Assembly: GCF_947495625.1 (NCBI RefSeq)
Contig: NZ_CANLZW010000031.1
Span: 1-58,651 of the forward strand
From: an uncultured Cocleimonas sp.
GTDB taxonomy: Bacteria; Pseudomonadota; Gammaproteobacteria; Thiotrichales; Thiotrichaceae
Length of the DNA: 58,651 nucleotides
Direction of reading: 5' to 3'
The notes beneath the pieces are model-generated. The model was not told the DNA's origin, made no database searches, and was given only the letters and a program-made list of their open reading frames with translations. This document shows, piece by piece, positions 17,206 to 26,316 of the stretch. Each line of letters begins with the position of its first letter. Positions within the stretch are counted from its first letter, which is position 1. A program made the translations under genes and the position numbers.

Positions 17206-18126
17206 TTATGCCCACCTAACTTTCTTAACTTCATCGAGTAGCCATTGTCTAAACACTTTAATTCGAGTCAGATTAGATTTGGCATGTGAGTAAATCAGGT
17301 AATATGAAAATTTCAGCGGAATATCGGTATCTTCAAAAAGCTTAACAAGCTGTCCTGTTTTTAATTCTTCATTGACAACAACGTCTCCCACAAGAGCAAT
17401 TCCCTGGCTTCGAATAGCTGCTTCTACTAGCAAATTATGTTGTGAAAAGTGCAGCCCACGTCTGGCGTCGATTTCTTTTATGCCGACAGTGGCGAACCAC
17501 ATTTCCCAGTCTACATGTGTTTTGTCTATGAAAAAGTAATCTCCGTGTGCGTGTAACAAGGTATGGTTTTTAAGGTCTTCTGGCGTTTCGAGTTTTTTCT
17601 GTCCTTTCAATAGCTCAGGATTACAAACAGGAATGACATTTTGTGAGAATAAATAATCGGCTTCCAAGCCCGGATATTCTCCCGTGCCAAAACGAATGCC
17701 GACATCAATATCATCATTAACCAGATCTGCAAGGTCATTGCTGGCATCGATGCGCACATCAATATCTGGAAATTTTTGTTGAAAGTTAGTCAGGCGTGGC
17801 ATTAACCAGCGTGAAGTAAAGGTGGGCGATGCGGTGATGGTTAGCGGTTTGTCGTTACTCTGCTCGCGAATCATGTCAATCGATTGCGCCAGTTTATCTA
17901 ATCCTTCGGTGAGTAACGGCAAGCAAACTTGCGCCTCATCTGTTAACAAAATCATACGATTTTTGCGCTTGAAGAGTTTCAGGTTTAAATAATCTTCCAG
18001 TACTTTTACTTGTTGACTAACCGCGCCGGGAGTGACATTTAACTCTTCAGCCGCTTTCGAAAAACTTAAATGGCGCGCGGTGGCTTCAAAGGCCCTAATT
18101 GAATTGAGTGGAGGAAGACGACGCAT
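17206..18126 (-). CDS. LysR-family regulator, GcvA type
   Basis: This 306-residue regulator opens with the GcvA-like MRRLPPLNSIRAFEATARHL and a winged helix-turn-helix (FSKAAEELNVTPGAVSQQVK, about residues 22-41), followed by the two-lobe effector domain. GcvA-type members often control amino-acid or amine metabolism genes. The nearest same-strand target is the AgcS alanine/glycine symporter, so it may sense an amino acid (inference). The ligand cannot be read. Confidence 0.9.
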   Translation of the reverse strand: MRRLPPLNSIRAFEATARHLSFSKAAEELNVTPGAVSQQVKVLEDYLNLKLFKRKNRMILLTDEAQVCLPLLTEGLDKLAQSIDMIREQSNDKPLTITASPTFTSRWLMPRLTNFQQKFPDIDVRIDASNDLADLVNDDIDVGIRFGTGEYPGLEADYLFSQNVIPVCNPELLKGQKKLETPEDLKNHTLLHAHGDYFFIDKTHVDWEMWFATVGIKEIDARRGLHFSQHNLLVEAAIRSQGIALVGDVVVNEELKTGQLVKLFEDTDIPLKFSYYLIYSHAKSNLTRIKVFRQWLLDEVKKVRWA

Positions 18127-18277
18127 GATTTCGGTGTTCTTAATCTCATTCGCAATAGAATTTCTAAAGCATAGCTTAGATCTAATCGTTTGTTAAGCGC
18201 CCTATATTCATTGATTATTCTCACATGGCAACGAAAAGCCAAACCTAAAGTTAGAAATTATGAGGAGAATATCTAAA

Positions 18278-18688
18278 ATGAAAAACAGTAACAGCAATTC
18301 TAATAACAACCTTGATAGAAAATTCGAGAAGCAGGTAAGTCACTTATCTGGCTTTATTGGAATGCCTATGTGGAATGGACGTAACCCAACTCTTTCAGAA
18401 ATTCGTGAATATGATCGGCGTCTACTGGAAAGGCAGAGCATGGGTTTTGAATCTCGAAAAAGTTTGCTGAAACAGTTAAGTAGTTCGGTATCAGCAGTTA
18501 TCGTGAAGTCTTTTACTCGTTTCAATTCTAAAGATAGGGCTGAAGACGTTGTTGCTGTGAGTGAAAGTAATCTAACTAAGCAAACAGTTGCTTCCAAAGT
18601 GACAAATAGAAACGCGTATAAAAATATAAGTAAAAGAAAAGATCCTGTAACAGCTATAACAACTTCAGGTTCTGAATGTTGTGGCTAG
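18278..18688 (+). CDS. Hypothetical protein, low complexity
   Basis: This 136-residue protein has an Asn/Ser-rich start (NSNSNSNNN), then a segment SGFIGMPMWNGRNPTLSEIR and a basic C-terminus ending SECCG. I start at 18278 because GAGGAG precedes it by about ten bases; the ATG at 18260 overlaps that site. There is no signal peptide or membrane helix. The C-terminal Cys-Cys might bind metal, but nothing proves it. It is transcribed divergently from the LysR gene, with 150 bp between the starts. Confidence 0.6.
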   Translation: MKNSNSNSNNNLDRKFEKQVSHLSGFIGMPMWNGRNPTLSEIREYDRRLLERQSMGFESRKSLLKQLSSSVSAVIVKSFTRFNSKDRAEDVVAVSESNLTKQTVASKVTNRNAYKNISKRKDPVTAITTSGSECCG

Positions 18689-18778
18689 TTATTGGGTTTT
18701 AGAATATGGAAAGAATATCGAAACTTTTTGTAAAAGTTGCGTATCCATCAGCGTAAAGACAGTAGCTATAATCATCAC

Positions 18779-18810
18779 CAATATCGCTACCAATACCGGT
18801 GGTGATATTG
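18779..18810. repeat. Inverted repeat
   Basis: CAATATC pairs with GATATTG and encloses further dyad symmetry (ACC/GGT). It lies about 90 bp after the 18278 gene and has no T-run. It may be a weak terminator or an operator. The rest of 18689-18899 holds nothing recognisable. Confidence 0.35.
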
Positions 18811-18899
18811 ATAAATAATTCCTTTAAACAACATTGGTATGTACCTGCCTCATCATTGCTGAAAGCAGTATTTCCATACTCTTTTATGGCTTTATCTCA

Positions 18900-18913
18900 T
18901 TGATAAATATCAA
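18900..18913. promoter_or_regulatory. FNR/ANR-type box
   Basis: TTGATAAATATCAA is the perfect FNR palindrome TTGAT-N4-ATCAA, 125 bp upstream of the cytochrome c peroxidase ATG. FNR-family control of this peroxidase is known in other gammaproteobacteria. Confidence 0.75.
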
Positions 18914-19037
18914 TAATAATAATTATTAAATCATTGTTCTGTTTCTGATCTGTGTCAATAAAATAATGATTGGGTTCCATTAGATTTAAGGCTAATAGTT
19001 GATATTTGTAGTTCACTTATATAAGGGAGTTAAAAAA

Positions 19038-20036
19038 ATGAGCATTCAATTAAAGGCAATCTCTATAGCGGTTGCTTTGGGTATGGTTGCTACAGCCGCA
19101 GTAGCGGTAACACAAGAGCCAATTACACCTATTCAGCCGGTTAAAAACATTAATCTTGCGCAAGTTGAACTGGGTAAAAAGTTATATTTTGATCCGCGCT
19201 TATCCAAGTCGGGTTTTATATCGTGTAATTCATGTCACAACTTAAGCATGGGTGGCACCGATAACCTCAAAACTTCAATTGGCGATCATTGGCAGCAGGG
19301 TCCTATCAATTCACCTACAGTGCTAAATTCCAGCTTAAATGTTGCACAGTTCTGGGATGGTCGTGCGGCAGACTTGAAAGAGCAGGCAGGCGGCCCGATA
19401 GCAAATCCTGGTGAGATGGGTTTTACCCATGAGTTAGCGGTAGATGTATTGAAGTCGATTCCTGAATACGTGGTTGAATTTAAGCAGGTGTTTGGCACCG
19501 ATGCGATTAATATTGATGAAGTAACTCAGGCGATTGCAGAGTTCGAGAAAACTCTGGTGACACCAAACTCTCGCTTTGATCAATATTTACTGGGCGATAA
19601 AGATGCAATCAATGCTACTGAGCTAGCGGGTTACACCCTGTTTAAAAGCAGTGGTTGTGTTGCTTGCCATAATGGTGAAGCAGTAGGCGGTAATTCGTTC
19701 CAGAAAATGGGATTGGTTGAGCCTTATAAATCTACAAACGCGGCAGAAGGGTTGTCTGCAGTTACTGGTAAAGATGCGGACCGTTTCAAATTTAAAGTAC
19801 CGACTTTGAGAAATGTTGAAATGACTTATCCTTACTTCCATGATGGAGAAGCCAAAACACTAACGGAAGCTGTCGATGTTATGGGTAGACTTCAGTTAGG
19901 TAAAAAGTATACGGAAGAAGAAAATGCACAAATCGTGGCATTCCTGAAAACTCTAACAGGTGATCAGCCAGCCTTCCAATTGCCTATTTTACCACCTTCA
20001 ACAGACAATACACCTGCACCTAAACCATTTGAATGA
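19038..20036 (+). CDS. Di-haem cytochrome c peroxidase
   Basis: This 332-residue periplasmic enzyme reduces hydrogen peroxide with electrons from small cytochromes. It has a signal peptide (to about residue 24) and two haem c sites: CNSCH near residue 62 and CVACH near residue 204. The length and the MSIQ start, preceded by AAGGGAG, fit the family. A perfect FNR box lies upstream, so low-oxygen induction is likely. A strong terminator follows, so it is monocistronic. Confidence 0.93.
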   Translation: MSIQLKAISIAVALGMVATAAVAVTQEPITPIQPVKNINLAQVELGKKLYFDPRLSKSGFISCNSCHNLSMGGTDNLKTSIGDHWQQGPINSPTVLNSSLNVAQFWDGRAADLKEQAGGPIANPGEMGFTHELAVDVLKSIPEYVVEFKQVFGTDAINIDEVTQAIAEFEKTLVTPNSRFDQYLLGDKDAINATELAGYTLFKSSGCVACHNGEAVGGNSFQKMGLVEPYKSTNAAEGLSAVTGKDADRFKFKVPTLRNVEMTYPYFHDGEAKTLTEAVDVMGRLQLGKKYTEEENAQIVAFLKTLTGDQPAFQLPILPPSTDNTPAPKPFE

Positions 20037-20057
20037 TCAGGCACTTAGTTGAAATAT

Positions 20058-20092
20058 AAAAAAAAGGGACACTTTCTGTGTCCCTTTTTTTA
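20058..20092. terminator. Bidirectional terminator
   Basis: GGGACAC and GTGTCCC pair across the loop TTTCT, flanked by A- and T-runs. It separates the convergent peroxidase and arsM genes. Confidence 0.92.
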
Positions 20093-20131
20093 TACTTAAA
20101 AGTATTGAGTCACGAAATGACTAAGAAACAG

Positions 20132-20992
20132 TTAGCGCTTTACTGCCTCTATGGTTGCCGCAACCACGTAATTTTCCACGCCAATTCCGGGTGCCCAGTC
20201 CTGAATAAATTCCTTAGAGGAATCTTTTGGTTGTATCGCAATATCCCTAAACCCTGCTGCTTCTAAATCATTCTTTAGATCATCAATAAGTGCGGCATTC
20301 CCCATGCAGCCCGCGATTAGTAGTGGGTCGTTGCGCATTTCTTCAGGTAGTTCAATCGTTGCGACAACATCAGATATGGCAAGTCTGCCGCCAGATTTTA
20401 AAATGCGATACGCTTCTTTAAATACCTGGCCTTTATCGGGCGAAAGGTTGATTACACAGTTTGAGATAATCACATCAACACTGTTATCTGATACTGGCAA
20501 ATGCTCTATTTCGCCTAAACGGAACTCAACATTACTGAACTTGCCAGTACTGGCATTATTTCGTGCTTTACTGATCATGTCGGGTGTCATATCTATACCG
20601 ATCACTCGACCTGTCTCACCTACTTCTGGTGATGCAAGAAAACAGTCAAAGCCACCGCCAGATCCAAGATCGACAACCGTTTCGCCCGCTTTTAATGCCG
20701 CGATAGCTTGTGGATTGCCACAGCCTAATCCCATATCTGCACCTGAAGGTACGGCATTTAGTTCTGCTTGTGAATAACCTAAACGGGTTGATATCAGTGT
20801 GTTTATGGCTTCATCATCCGAGGTTCCACAGCAACTTGCAGCGGGTGCATCGCAATCATCTTCAGTCACTGCATTAGCAACTTTCGCATATTTTTCACGG
20901 ACACTTTCGCGGAACGTGTTGTTTTTAGCAGCAGTATCGGACTGTGTTTCATCACAACAGCTTGGAGCACAGCAATTTTCATTTTCACTCAT
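20132..20992 (-). CDS. arsM: Arsenite S-adenosylmethionine methyltransferase
   Basis: This 286-residue enzyme methylates As(III) using S-adenosylmethionine. It shows the SAM site VVDLGSGGGFDCF, the Cys segments SNCVINLSPDK and AGCMGNA that carry conserved arsenic-binding cysteines in this family, and a Cys-rich N-terminus (CCAPSCC, then ASCCG). The start overlaps the arsR stop by 4 bp, so arsR-arsM is an operon. No efflux pump (arsB or acr3) is in the window, so methylation would be the local detoxification route. Confidence 0.92.
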   Translation of the reverse strand: MSENENCCAPSCCDETQSDTAAKNNTFRESVREKYAKVANAVTEDDCDAPAASCCGTSDDEAINTLISTRLGYSQAELNAVPSGADMGLGCGNPQAIAALKAGETVVDLGSGGGFDCFLASPEVGETGRVIGIDMTPDMISKARNNASTGKFSNVEFRLGEIEHLPVSDNSVDVIISNCVINLSPDKGQVFKEAYRILKSGGRLAISDVVATIELPEEMRNDPLLIAGCMGNAALIDDLKNDLEAAGFRDIAIQPKDSSKEFIQDWAPGIGVENYVVAATIEAVKR

Positions 20993-21357
20993 GATTTCAC
21001 CTTTTGTTTGTTCTCGGTTAGTTCGCTTTGATTATTTAAAAAGTCAATGTTGAAGAATCCAGATAACTGCTCGAGTAGTTCGGGTTCAATCCAGCATTCG
21101 ATGGATTTACCGTTGCGTCTTGTTTGTATCAAACCTGCTCGAAACAATTCTTTGAGATGATGAGATACGGTCGAAGGAGCAATCTCTAGTTCTTCGCCAA
21201 TTTCGCCGACAGTAAAATGCATGGCATCTTCCATTTCGCAAACAGTTCCCGGCACGCAACAGGTAGTGAGTCGCTGAAAAATGGCAAGACGATGCGGATT
21301 ACCTAATGCTTTAAACATCTCGGCGCGTTTTTGAATATCAATACTATAATTCGACAT
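20989..21357 (-). CDS. arsR: ArsR/SmtB-family metalloregulator
   Basis: This 122-residue repressor has a winged helix-turn-helix (EIGEELEIAPSTVSHHLKEL). The cysteines in TTCCVPGTVCEM are placed to bind As(III); this arrangement differs from the E. coli ELCVC type, so the sensing site may be a distinct ArsR subclass. It is cotranscribed with arsM and presumably represses its own promoter. Confidence 0.9.
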   Translation of the reverse strand: MSNYSIDIQKRAEMFKALGNPHRLAIFQRLTTCCVPGTVCEMEDAMHFTVGEIGEELEIAPSTVSHHLKELFRAGLIQTRRNGKSIECWIEPELLEQLSGFFNIDFLNNQSELTENKQKVKS

Positions 21358-21368
21358 ATTTCGAAGTG

Positions 21369-21400
21369 TAGTATTGATTGGCTTATTTTGTCAAATACTA
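21369..21400. promoter_or_regulatory. Candidate ArsR operator
   Basis: TAGTATT and AATACTA form an inverted repeat 12 bp upstream of the arsR start, where an autoregulatory operator is expected. A second palindrome, TGATAATCGTTATCA at 21431-21445, lies further upstream and looks vaguely Fur-like. Confidence 0.45.
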
Positions 21401-21484
21401 TATGTAAACGATGATAAATCGAAAATGAGGTGATAATCGTTATCAGTAGATGACGTGATGTTCTAGATTGGACTTTTTCTAGGC

Positions 21485-21513
21485 AAAAAAAGGAGCCAGT
21501 GAAAACTGGCCCA
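21485..21513 (-). terminator. Terminator of the DoxX gene
   Basis: On the minus strand GGCCAGT pairs with ACTGGCT across the loop TTTC and is followed by seven T. Confidence 0.88.
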
Positions 21514-21553
21514 AGACATGGAATCGAGATTTAAATGTGTTAGACAGAATTTG

Positions 21554-21958
21554 TTACTTTTCGTTATTTGATAGGTTGTTGCTGTTACCGCTAAGGATGA
21601 AGGAAATTGCAGCACCTAGTAGTAATAACTGGAATTCAAAGCCACCCATTGGGAACTCTTCAGTTGGTACAAAAGAGAAGCGTGGAAAGTGAACCATAAA
21701 GATAGCGCCAAGCATTACTGGTGCTCCCGCTAAACCTGCAAGACGTGTTACAAGATCATTCTTCGGGAAGTTTGGTATTCCGCCAACGATTGCGCCGACG
21801 CCTGCTAAAACTTCTGCAACAGCAACTAACGCTAATAGAAAAACGGGTATTCCCATCATTTCAGCAGAGCCTGTTAAATTGCCGAATTTACCAAGACCAT
21901 GAAAGATAAAAGTAGCTGCAAAAGGTACGCGGATAAACCAGTGTGCGTGTTTGTTCAT
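21554..21958 (-). CDS. DoxX-family membrane protein
   Basis: This 134-residue protein has four hydrophobic helices and the DoxX-type features FHGLGKFGNL and AEVLAGVGAIVGG. Members are small inner-membrane proteins linked loosely to thiol or quinone redox stress; the specific role here is unknown. AGGA precedes the ATG. It is transcribed alone between arsR and the hydrolase-OsmC gene. Confidence 0.85.
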   Translation of the reverse strand: MNKHAHWFIRVPFAATFIFHGLGKFGNLTGSAEMMGIPVFLLALVAVAEVLAGVGAIVGGIPNFPKNDLVTRLAGLAGAPVMLGAIFMVHFPRFSFVPTEEFPMGGFEFQLLLLGAAISFILSGNSNNLSNNEK

Positions 21959-22503
21959 TGTGTTATTTCCTATTTAAATTTGAGTTGCTGTAATTAACGC
22001 GGAGGAATTATTTGTAGATGCATGTCTGGTGGTTTGGTGACAGGCGGTAGAAGATAAGCCGGTATAAAAGTAAGAAAATTTAAATGTAAAATCGGCTATG
22101 AACGCAGTGGTGACGATACGAAGTAACATCAAAAATTATAGATGAAAATAACTTCAAAATAATTGAGAGACTCTTGTATCTAAGTGGGAATTGAGTCATT
22201 TCTAAAAGTTAAAAGTGGTTTTTTGGGTGGCATATTGCATTAAAAATGAATAAGAGCTTCTGATTGTGGAATTTTAGGGAAATAGTCGTCATTAAAAAAA
22301 CAAAGAGTGGGGATTTGGGGTAATAAACAACCTAAGTGAAAAAAACGCGTTAAAGTAGGGGGGTGATCATTAGATGACATCATTATCTATACAATGATGT
22401 GGTGCTTTCGGAATCGTCTCCATTCTCGCCTCTATTTAAGATAATTAGACGTATTAACGTTGCATGAATAAATTAGTCATTAAAAAACATAACAGGAAAA
22501 GCT
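21959..22503. other. Intergenic region with a palindrome and a C-rich element
   Basis: There is no gene in this 545-bp region between divergent genes. An exact C-rich core copy on the minus strand lies at 22352-22367. ACATCATT and AATGATGT form an 8-bp inverted repeat at 22377-22400, about 105 bp before the hydrolase ATG, a possible operator. Nothing else is recognisable. Confidence 0.5.
22352..22367 (-). repeat. C-rich dispersed element (exact core)
   Basis: GATCACCCCCCTACTTTA reads on the minus strand and is followed by ACGCGTTTTTTT. Unlike most copies it lies between divergent gene starts, not after a stop codon. Confidence 0.7.
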
Positions 22504-23745
22504 ATGGCACGGACAAAAGTTGAATTCAAAAATAATCAGGGTGAAACTCTGGCTGGCTTATTAGAAACACCGGAATCAAATCAGCAGGCGTTACGTTATG
22601 CAATATTTGCCCATTGTTTTACCTGTAGTAAAGATGTGGCAGCCGCATCGCGGATTAGTCGTTCTTTAGCGGATAAAGGCATTGCAGTATTTCGCTTTGA
22701 CTTTACTGGTCTTGGTAATAGCGATGGTGATTTTGCCAATACCAATTTCTCTTCAAATATTGATGATTTAATTGCTGCTGCGAAAATGCTGGAAGATGAA
22801 TATCAGGCTCCCAGTTTATTGATCGGGCATAGCCTCGGTGGTGCTGCGGTTTTGGGTGCTGCTCATCAATTACCTTTGGTTAAAGCGATCGCGACGATTG
22901 GCTCGCCTGCCACGGCAGATCACGTGCAGCATCTATTTTTAAATGCAGTCCCAGAGTTAGAAGCAAAAGGGGAAGCTAGGGTAAAAATAGGCATGCGAGA
23001 ATTTAATATCAAAAAGCAGTTGCTCGATGATTTAAACGAGAACGCTTCGGCTGATCATATTGCTAATTTAAAACGACCTCTGCTTATTTTTCACTCGCCT
23101 GTTGATACCATTGTTTCAATCGATGAAGCGGCAAAGATTTATCGGGCGGCGAAACATCCAAAGAGTTTTATATCGCTGGATAATGCGGATCACTTATTGA
23201 GTAATCGCCACGATTCGGAATACGTAGGTTTGACGCTAGCTGCCTGGGCGAGTCGCTATCTGGAAATAGATTCAGCCGAGTTTGAAGCATCACAAGGAAC
23301 CGCACCAAAAGTAGAGCATGGTGAAGTGGTTGTAACCGAGAAGAATAAGAAATTCTTACGTGGTTTATACAGCGATAGTCATCAATTCTTGAGTGATGAG
23401 CCAATCAGCGTAGGTGGCACGAATCAAGGCCCTGCACCGTATGATTTGTTACTCATGAGTCTGGGTTCATGTACCTCGATGACGATTCGCATGTACGCTA
23501 ATTTCAAAAAACTACCGCTGGATGACATCACGGTTCGTTTAAAGCATGAAAAAATCAACGCCGAAGACTGCGAGGAATGCGAAGGCCGTAAGGGTAAAGT
23601 CGACCGAATCACGCGTTTTATCAGTTTTAAAGGTGATTTAACAGACGAACAAAAACAGAAGATGATCGAAATTGCAGACAAGTGCCCAGTGCATAGAACG
23701 CTGGAGAACGATCCGATTGTTTTGACGCAGATGGTTGAAGATTAA
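22504..23745 (+). CDS. Alpha/beta hydrolase fused to OsmC-type domain
   Basis: This 413-residue fusion has an N-terminal alpha/beta hydrolase (residues about 1-250; nucleophile elbow GHSLGG near 115, then DTIV and DNADHLLS for acid and base) and a C-terminal OsmC/Ohr-like domain. The first OsmC-type cysteine is in LMSLGSCTSM and the second in DKCPVHRTL. OsmC-type proteins reduce peroxides with paired cysteines. The fusion is a known architecture in proteobacteria but its substrate is not established. GGA before the ATG fits a ribosome site. Confidence 0.9.
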   Translation: MARTKVEFKNNQGETLAGLLETPESNQQALRYAIFAHCFTCSKDVAAASRISRSLADKGIAVFRFDFTGLGNSDGDFANTNFSSNIDDLIAAAKMLEDEYQAPSLLIGHSLGGAAVLGAAHQLPLVKAIATIGSPATADHVQHLFLNAVPELEAKGEARVKIGMREFNIKKQLLDDLNENASADHIANLKRPLLIFHSPVDTIVSIDEAAKIYRAAKHPKSFISLDNADHLLSNRHDSEYVGLTLAAWASRYLEIDSAEFEASQGTAPKVEHGEVVVTEKNKKFLRGLYSDSHQFLSDEPISVGGTNQGPAPYDLLLMSLGSCTSMTIRMYANFKKLPLDDITVRLKHEKINAEDCEECEGRKGKVDRITRFISFKGDLTDEQKQKMIEIADKCPVHRTLENDPIVLTQMVED

Positions 23746-23791
23746 TATCAATTTCAGTGAGTTAGATATTCACTGTTTATAGTGGCATCAC

Positions 23792-23820
23792 AAAAAAGCC
23801 CTCAAAGTAGGGGGGTGACT
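23792..23820 (-). repeat. C-rich dispersed element (exact core)
   Basis: On the minus strand GTCACCCCCCTACTTTGAGGG is followed by CTTTTTT; CCCT and AGGG can pair. It lies 46 bp after the hydrolase stop but points against that gene. As a hairpin it could terminate in both directions. Confidence 0.7.
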
Positions 23821-24012
23821 TTTTAGTTTAAACTCCCCTACGTCAAAATAACGTTAACAATTGCACTCAACCGACTTTCTACGATTCATAATTTGTCGGT
23901 TTTAAATCAGCAAATATCTCAAGATTGCGCTACCCTTACTTTTTTATCTGACTTGCGTTTGTGTTGTCGTCTACAACACGCCGCAATGAATAATCATGGA
24001 GCATGAAAAAGA

Positions 24013-24366
24013 ATGAGCATAGTACGTAAACAATCTACCGATAGAATGAGCAAAATCGTTATTAACAATAACAGCAATATCTATCTTTCAGGCCAGGTTG
24101 CAGATGATGTAACGGTAGGCATTCAAGAGCAAACAACAAGTTGTTTAAACAAAATTGATGCATTACTTGCAGAAGCAGGTAGCGATAAGAATCACATTTT
24201 ATCAACGACCATTTTCATTAAAGACATGAAAGATTTTGCAGCGATGAATGAAATCTGGGATGCATGGGTTGCTGATGGAGAAAAACCAGCAAGAGCGTGT
24301 GTTCAGGCTTTGATGGCGCGCGAAGAAATCCTTGTAGAAATCTGCGTGACTGCTGCGGTTAAATAA
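24013..24366 (+). CDS. ridA: RidA-family deaminase
   Basis: This 117-residue RidA/YjgF/UK114 protein hydrolyses reactive enamines and imines released by PLP enzymes. The family Arg is in ARACVQA near residue 97, with the conserved acidic residue in EILVEI near the end; NIYLSGQV is the N-terminal family strand. The length is slightly under the usual 128. It is followed by a C-rich element and then selO, and is transcribed in the same direction as its neighbours. Confidence 0.88.
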   Translation: MSIVRKQSTDRMSKIVINNNSNIYLSGQVADDVTVGIQEQTTSCLNKIDALLAEAGSDKNHILSTTIFIKDMKDFAAMNEIWDAWVADGEKPARACVQALMAREEILVEICVTAAVK

Positions 24367-24393
24367 TCTAATAGAAAAAATAATATAGAAAAT

Positions 24394-24420
24394 ACACCCC
24401 CCCACTTTCAGGGCTTTTTT
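24394..24420 (+). repeat. C-rich dispersed element
   Basis: ACACCCCCCCACTTTCAGGG is followed by CTTTTTT, 27 bp after the ridA stop, in sense orientation. The core T is replaced by C; the CCC and GGG arms with a T-run look like a terminator. Confidence 0.7.
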
Positions 24421-24511
24421 CAGAATGACAGCATTGCTCTATATTCAATAATTATTTGAGACCGCACTTTCGAGCAACGGTCTTTTTATTACACACTACC
24501 AAAGGAAAAGA

Positions 24512-26233
24512 ATGTCGAAAGTCGATTTCAATAATAGTTACGCCAAGCTACCCGAGAATTTTTACAGCACTACAAATCCAGATCCTGTTGAGCAACCTGG
24601 CTTGATTAAATTTAATCACGAACTGGCAGAACAACTTGGTGTGACTGGTTTATATACGGATGAAGCGGAAGCGGTGGAATTCTTTTCCGGTAATAAGATT
24701 CCAGAAGGGGCCGAGCCAATTGCAATGGCCTATTCAGGACATCAATTTGGTGGTTTTTCTCCGCAACTTGGAGATGGTCGTGCGATTTTATTGGGTGAAG
24801 TAAAAGACAAAGACGGGATTCGTCACGATATTCAACTCAAAGGTTCGGGAAAAACACCTTGGTCACGCGGTGGCGATGGTCGTTCGGCACTGGGCCCTGT
24901 GATACGTGAATATTTACTCTGCGAGGCTATGCATAAACTCGGTGTACCAACTACACGTGCGCTTGCGGCTGTCACCACCGGTGAAAAAGTCATGCGTGAA
25001 ACGCCGAAGCCTGGTGGAATCTTGACACGAGTTGCTACCGGTTATGTGCGCGTAGGTACTTTTCAGTATTTTGCTAGCCAGGGCAATATTGACGATTTGA
25101 AAAAACTTGCGGCGTACGAAATTGGGCGTCACTACCCGCAAGCGAAAAGAGGTTTTTCTGACGCTAAAGGCTCTTCTGCAGCTGATGGCTCTAAACAGGA
25201 AGTGAAAAAGCCCTATGTCGCTTTCTTGAAAGAAGTCGTGAATGCACAGGCTAAATTAATCGCTAAATGGATGTCACTCGGTTTCATTCATGGCGTGATG
25301 AATACCGACAATATGTCGATTGCGGGCGAAACCATTGATTATGGACCATGCGCATTTATGGATGAGTTCTCGCATAGCCGCGTATATAGTTCCATAGACC
25401 AGCAAGGCCGTTATGCGTATAAAAACCAGCCACAAATTGGTCAATGGAATTTAATCCGCTTTGCGGAAACGTTATTGCCGTTATTTGCCGAATATGTCAC
25501 GCCTGAACAAGGCAAACCAGAAGAAGTAGTGGTGCTGTTAGCGCAAGAAGTTTTAAATGAATATGAAACTATCTACAAACATTATTGGTTGAATGAAATG
25601 CGTCAAAAGCTCGGGTTGCCGACAACAGAATTTTTGTTAAATCCTGAAAAAATCATGGAACAAAAACTCAAGAAAGCTTCTGCTGAAGGTGCTGCAAAAG
25701 CTGCTGCTGAAGGCTCTTCTCAAAGTACCTCAGATAAGCCCACGCAAACCCCTTCACAAGAGGAGATTAAAGAAAATCGTGTTGAAATAGCAAAAGCGCA
25801 GCAAACAAATGCAGACGATCATGCGTTAATTGCACGATTGCTGGATGTGATGCAAGCAGGTAAAGCAGACTTTACGCTGACTTTTTATCATCTTTCGCAA
25901 GATTTTGAAAACCTGGAAAATGCGCGTAACTTGTTTGAAAACCCAGATGATTTTGATGCGTGGGCAAAGAAGTGGTTGTATCGTCTAAAGCAGGAAGACA
26001 CAACAGCAGCTGAGCAACAAGCGCTGATGCAAAGTGTCAATCCTGTTTACATTCCACGTAATCATCAAGTCGAAGCAGCGATAAGAGCCGCTGAAGATAA
26101 TAACGATTTCAGTGTGTTTAATGAATTACACGACGTGTTACAAAACCCTTTTGAGTTTCAAGAGGGCAAAGAAAATTATATGTTACCGCCGAAACCTGAA
26201 GAGGTTGTGCTGCAAACGTTCTGCGGCACTTAA
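24512..26233 (+). CDS. selO: Protein adenylyltransferase SelO (YdiU family)
   Basis: This pseudokinase-fold enzyme transfers AMP to hydroxyl side chains of proteins and is linked to redox homeostasis. The conserved block LKGSGKTPWSRGGDGRSALG and the DYG-type metal motif in GETIDYGPCAF are present. At 573 residues it is nearly 100 longer than E. coli SelO because of an Ala/Glu/Ser/Gln-rich low-complexity insertion at about 388-430. The C-terminal Cys (TFCGT) may be the redox-regulating cysteine. AGGA precedes the ATG. msrB follows directly, giving a protein-repair pairing. Confidence 0.93.
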   Translation: MSKVDFNNSYAKLPENFYSTTNPDPVEQPGLIKFNHELAEQLGVTGLYTDEAEAVEFFSGNKIPEGAEPIAMAYSGHQFGGFSPQLGDGRAILLGEVKDKDGIRHDIQLKGSGKTPWSRGGDGRSALGPVIREYLLCEAMHKLGVPTTRALAAVTTGEKVMRETPKPGGILTRVATGYVRVGTFQYFASQGNIDDLKKLAAYEIGRHYPQAKRGFSDAKGSSAADGSKQEVKKPYVAFLKEVVNAQAKLIAKWMSLGFIHGVMNTDNMSIAGETIDYGPCAFMDEFSHSRVYSSIDQQGRYAYKNQPQIGQWNLIRFAETLLPLFAEYVTPEQGKPEEVVVLLAQEVLNEYETIYKHYWLNEMRQKLGLPTTEFLLNPEKIMEQKLKKASAEGAAKAAAEGSSQSTSDKPTQTPSQEEIKENRVEIAKAQQTNADDHALIARLLDVMQAGKADFTLTFYHLSQDFENLENARNLFENPDDFDAWAKKWLYRLKQEDTTAAEQQALMQSVNPVYIPRNHQVEAAIRAAEDNNDFSVFNELHDVLQNPFEFQEGKENYMLPPKPEEVVLQTFCGT

Positions 26234-26316
26234 TGTTCTTGCAGGAGTGGTTAGAAGACAGGATTAGCTTAGATTGTAATCTCATCACAAACAGATAAAG
26301 TTAGGAGGAAATCAAT

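Noticed and set aside
18999-19037. Longer start for the cytochrome c peroxidase
   Set aside because: The added 13 residues precede the signal peptide and contain the ribosome site of the shorter start.
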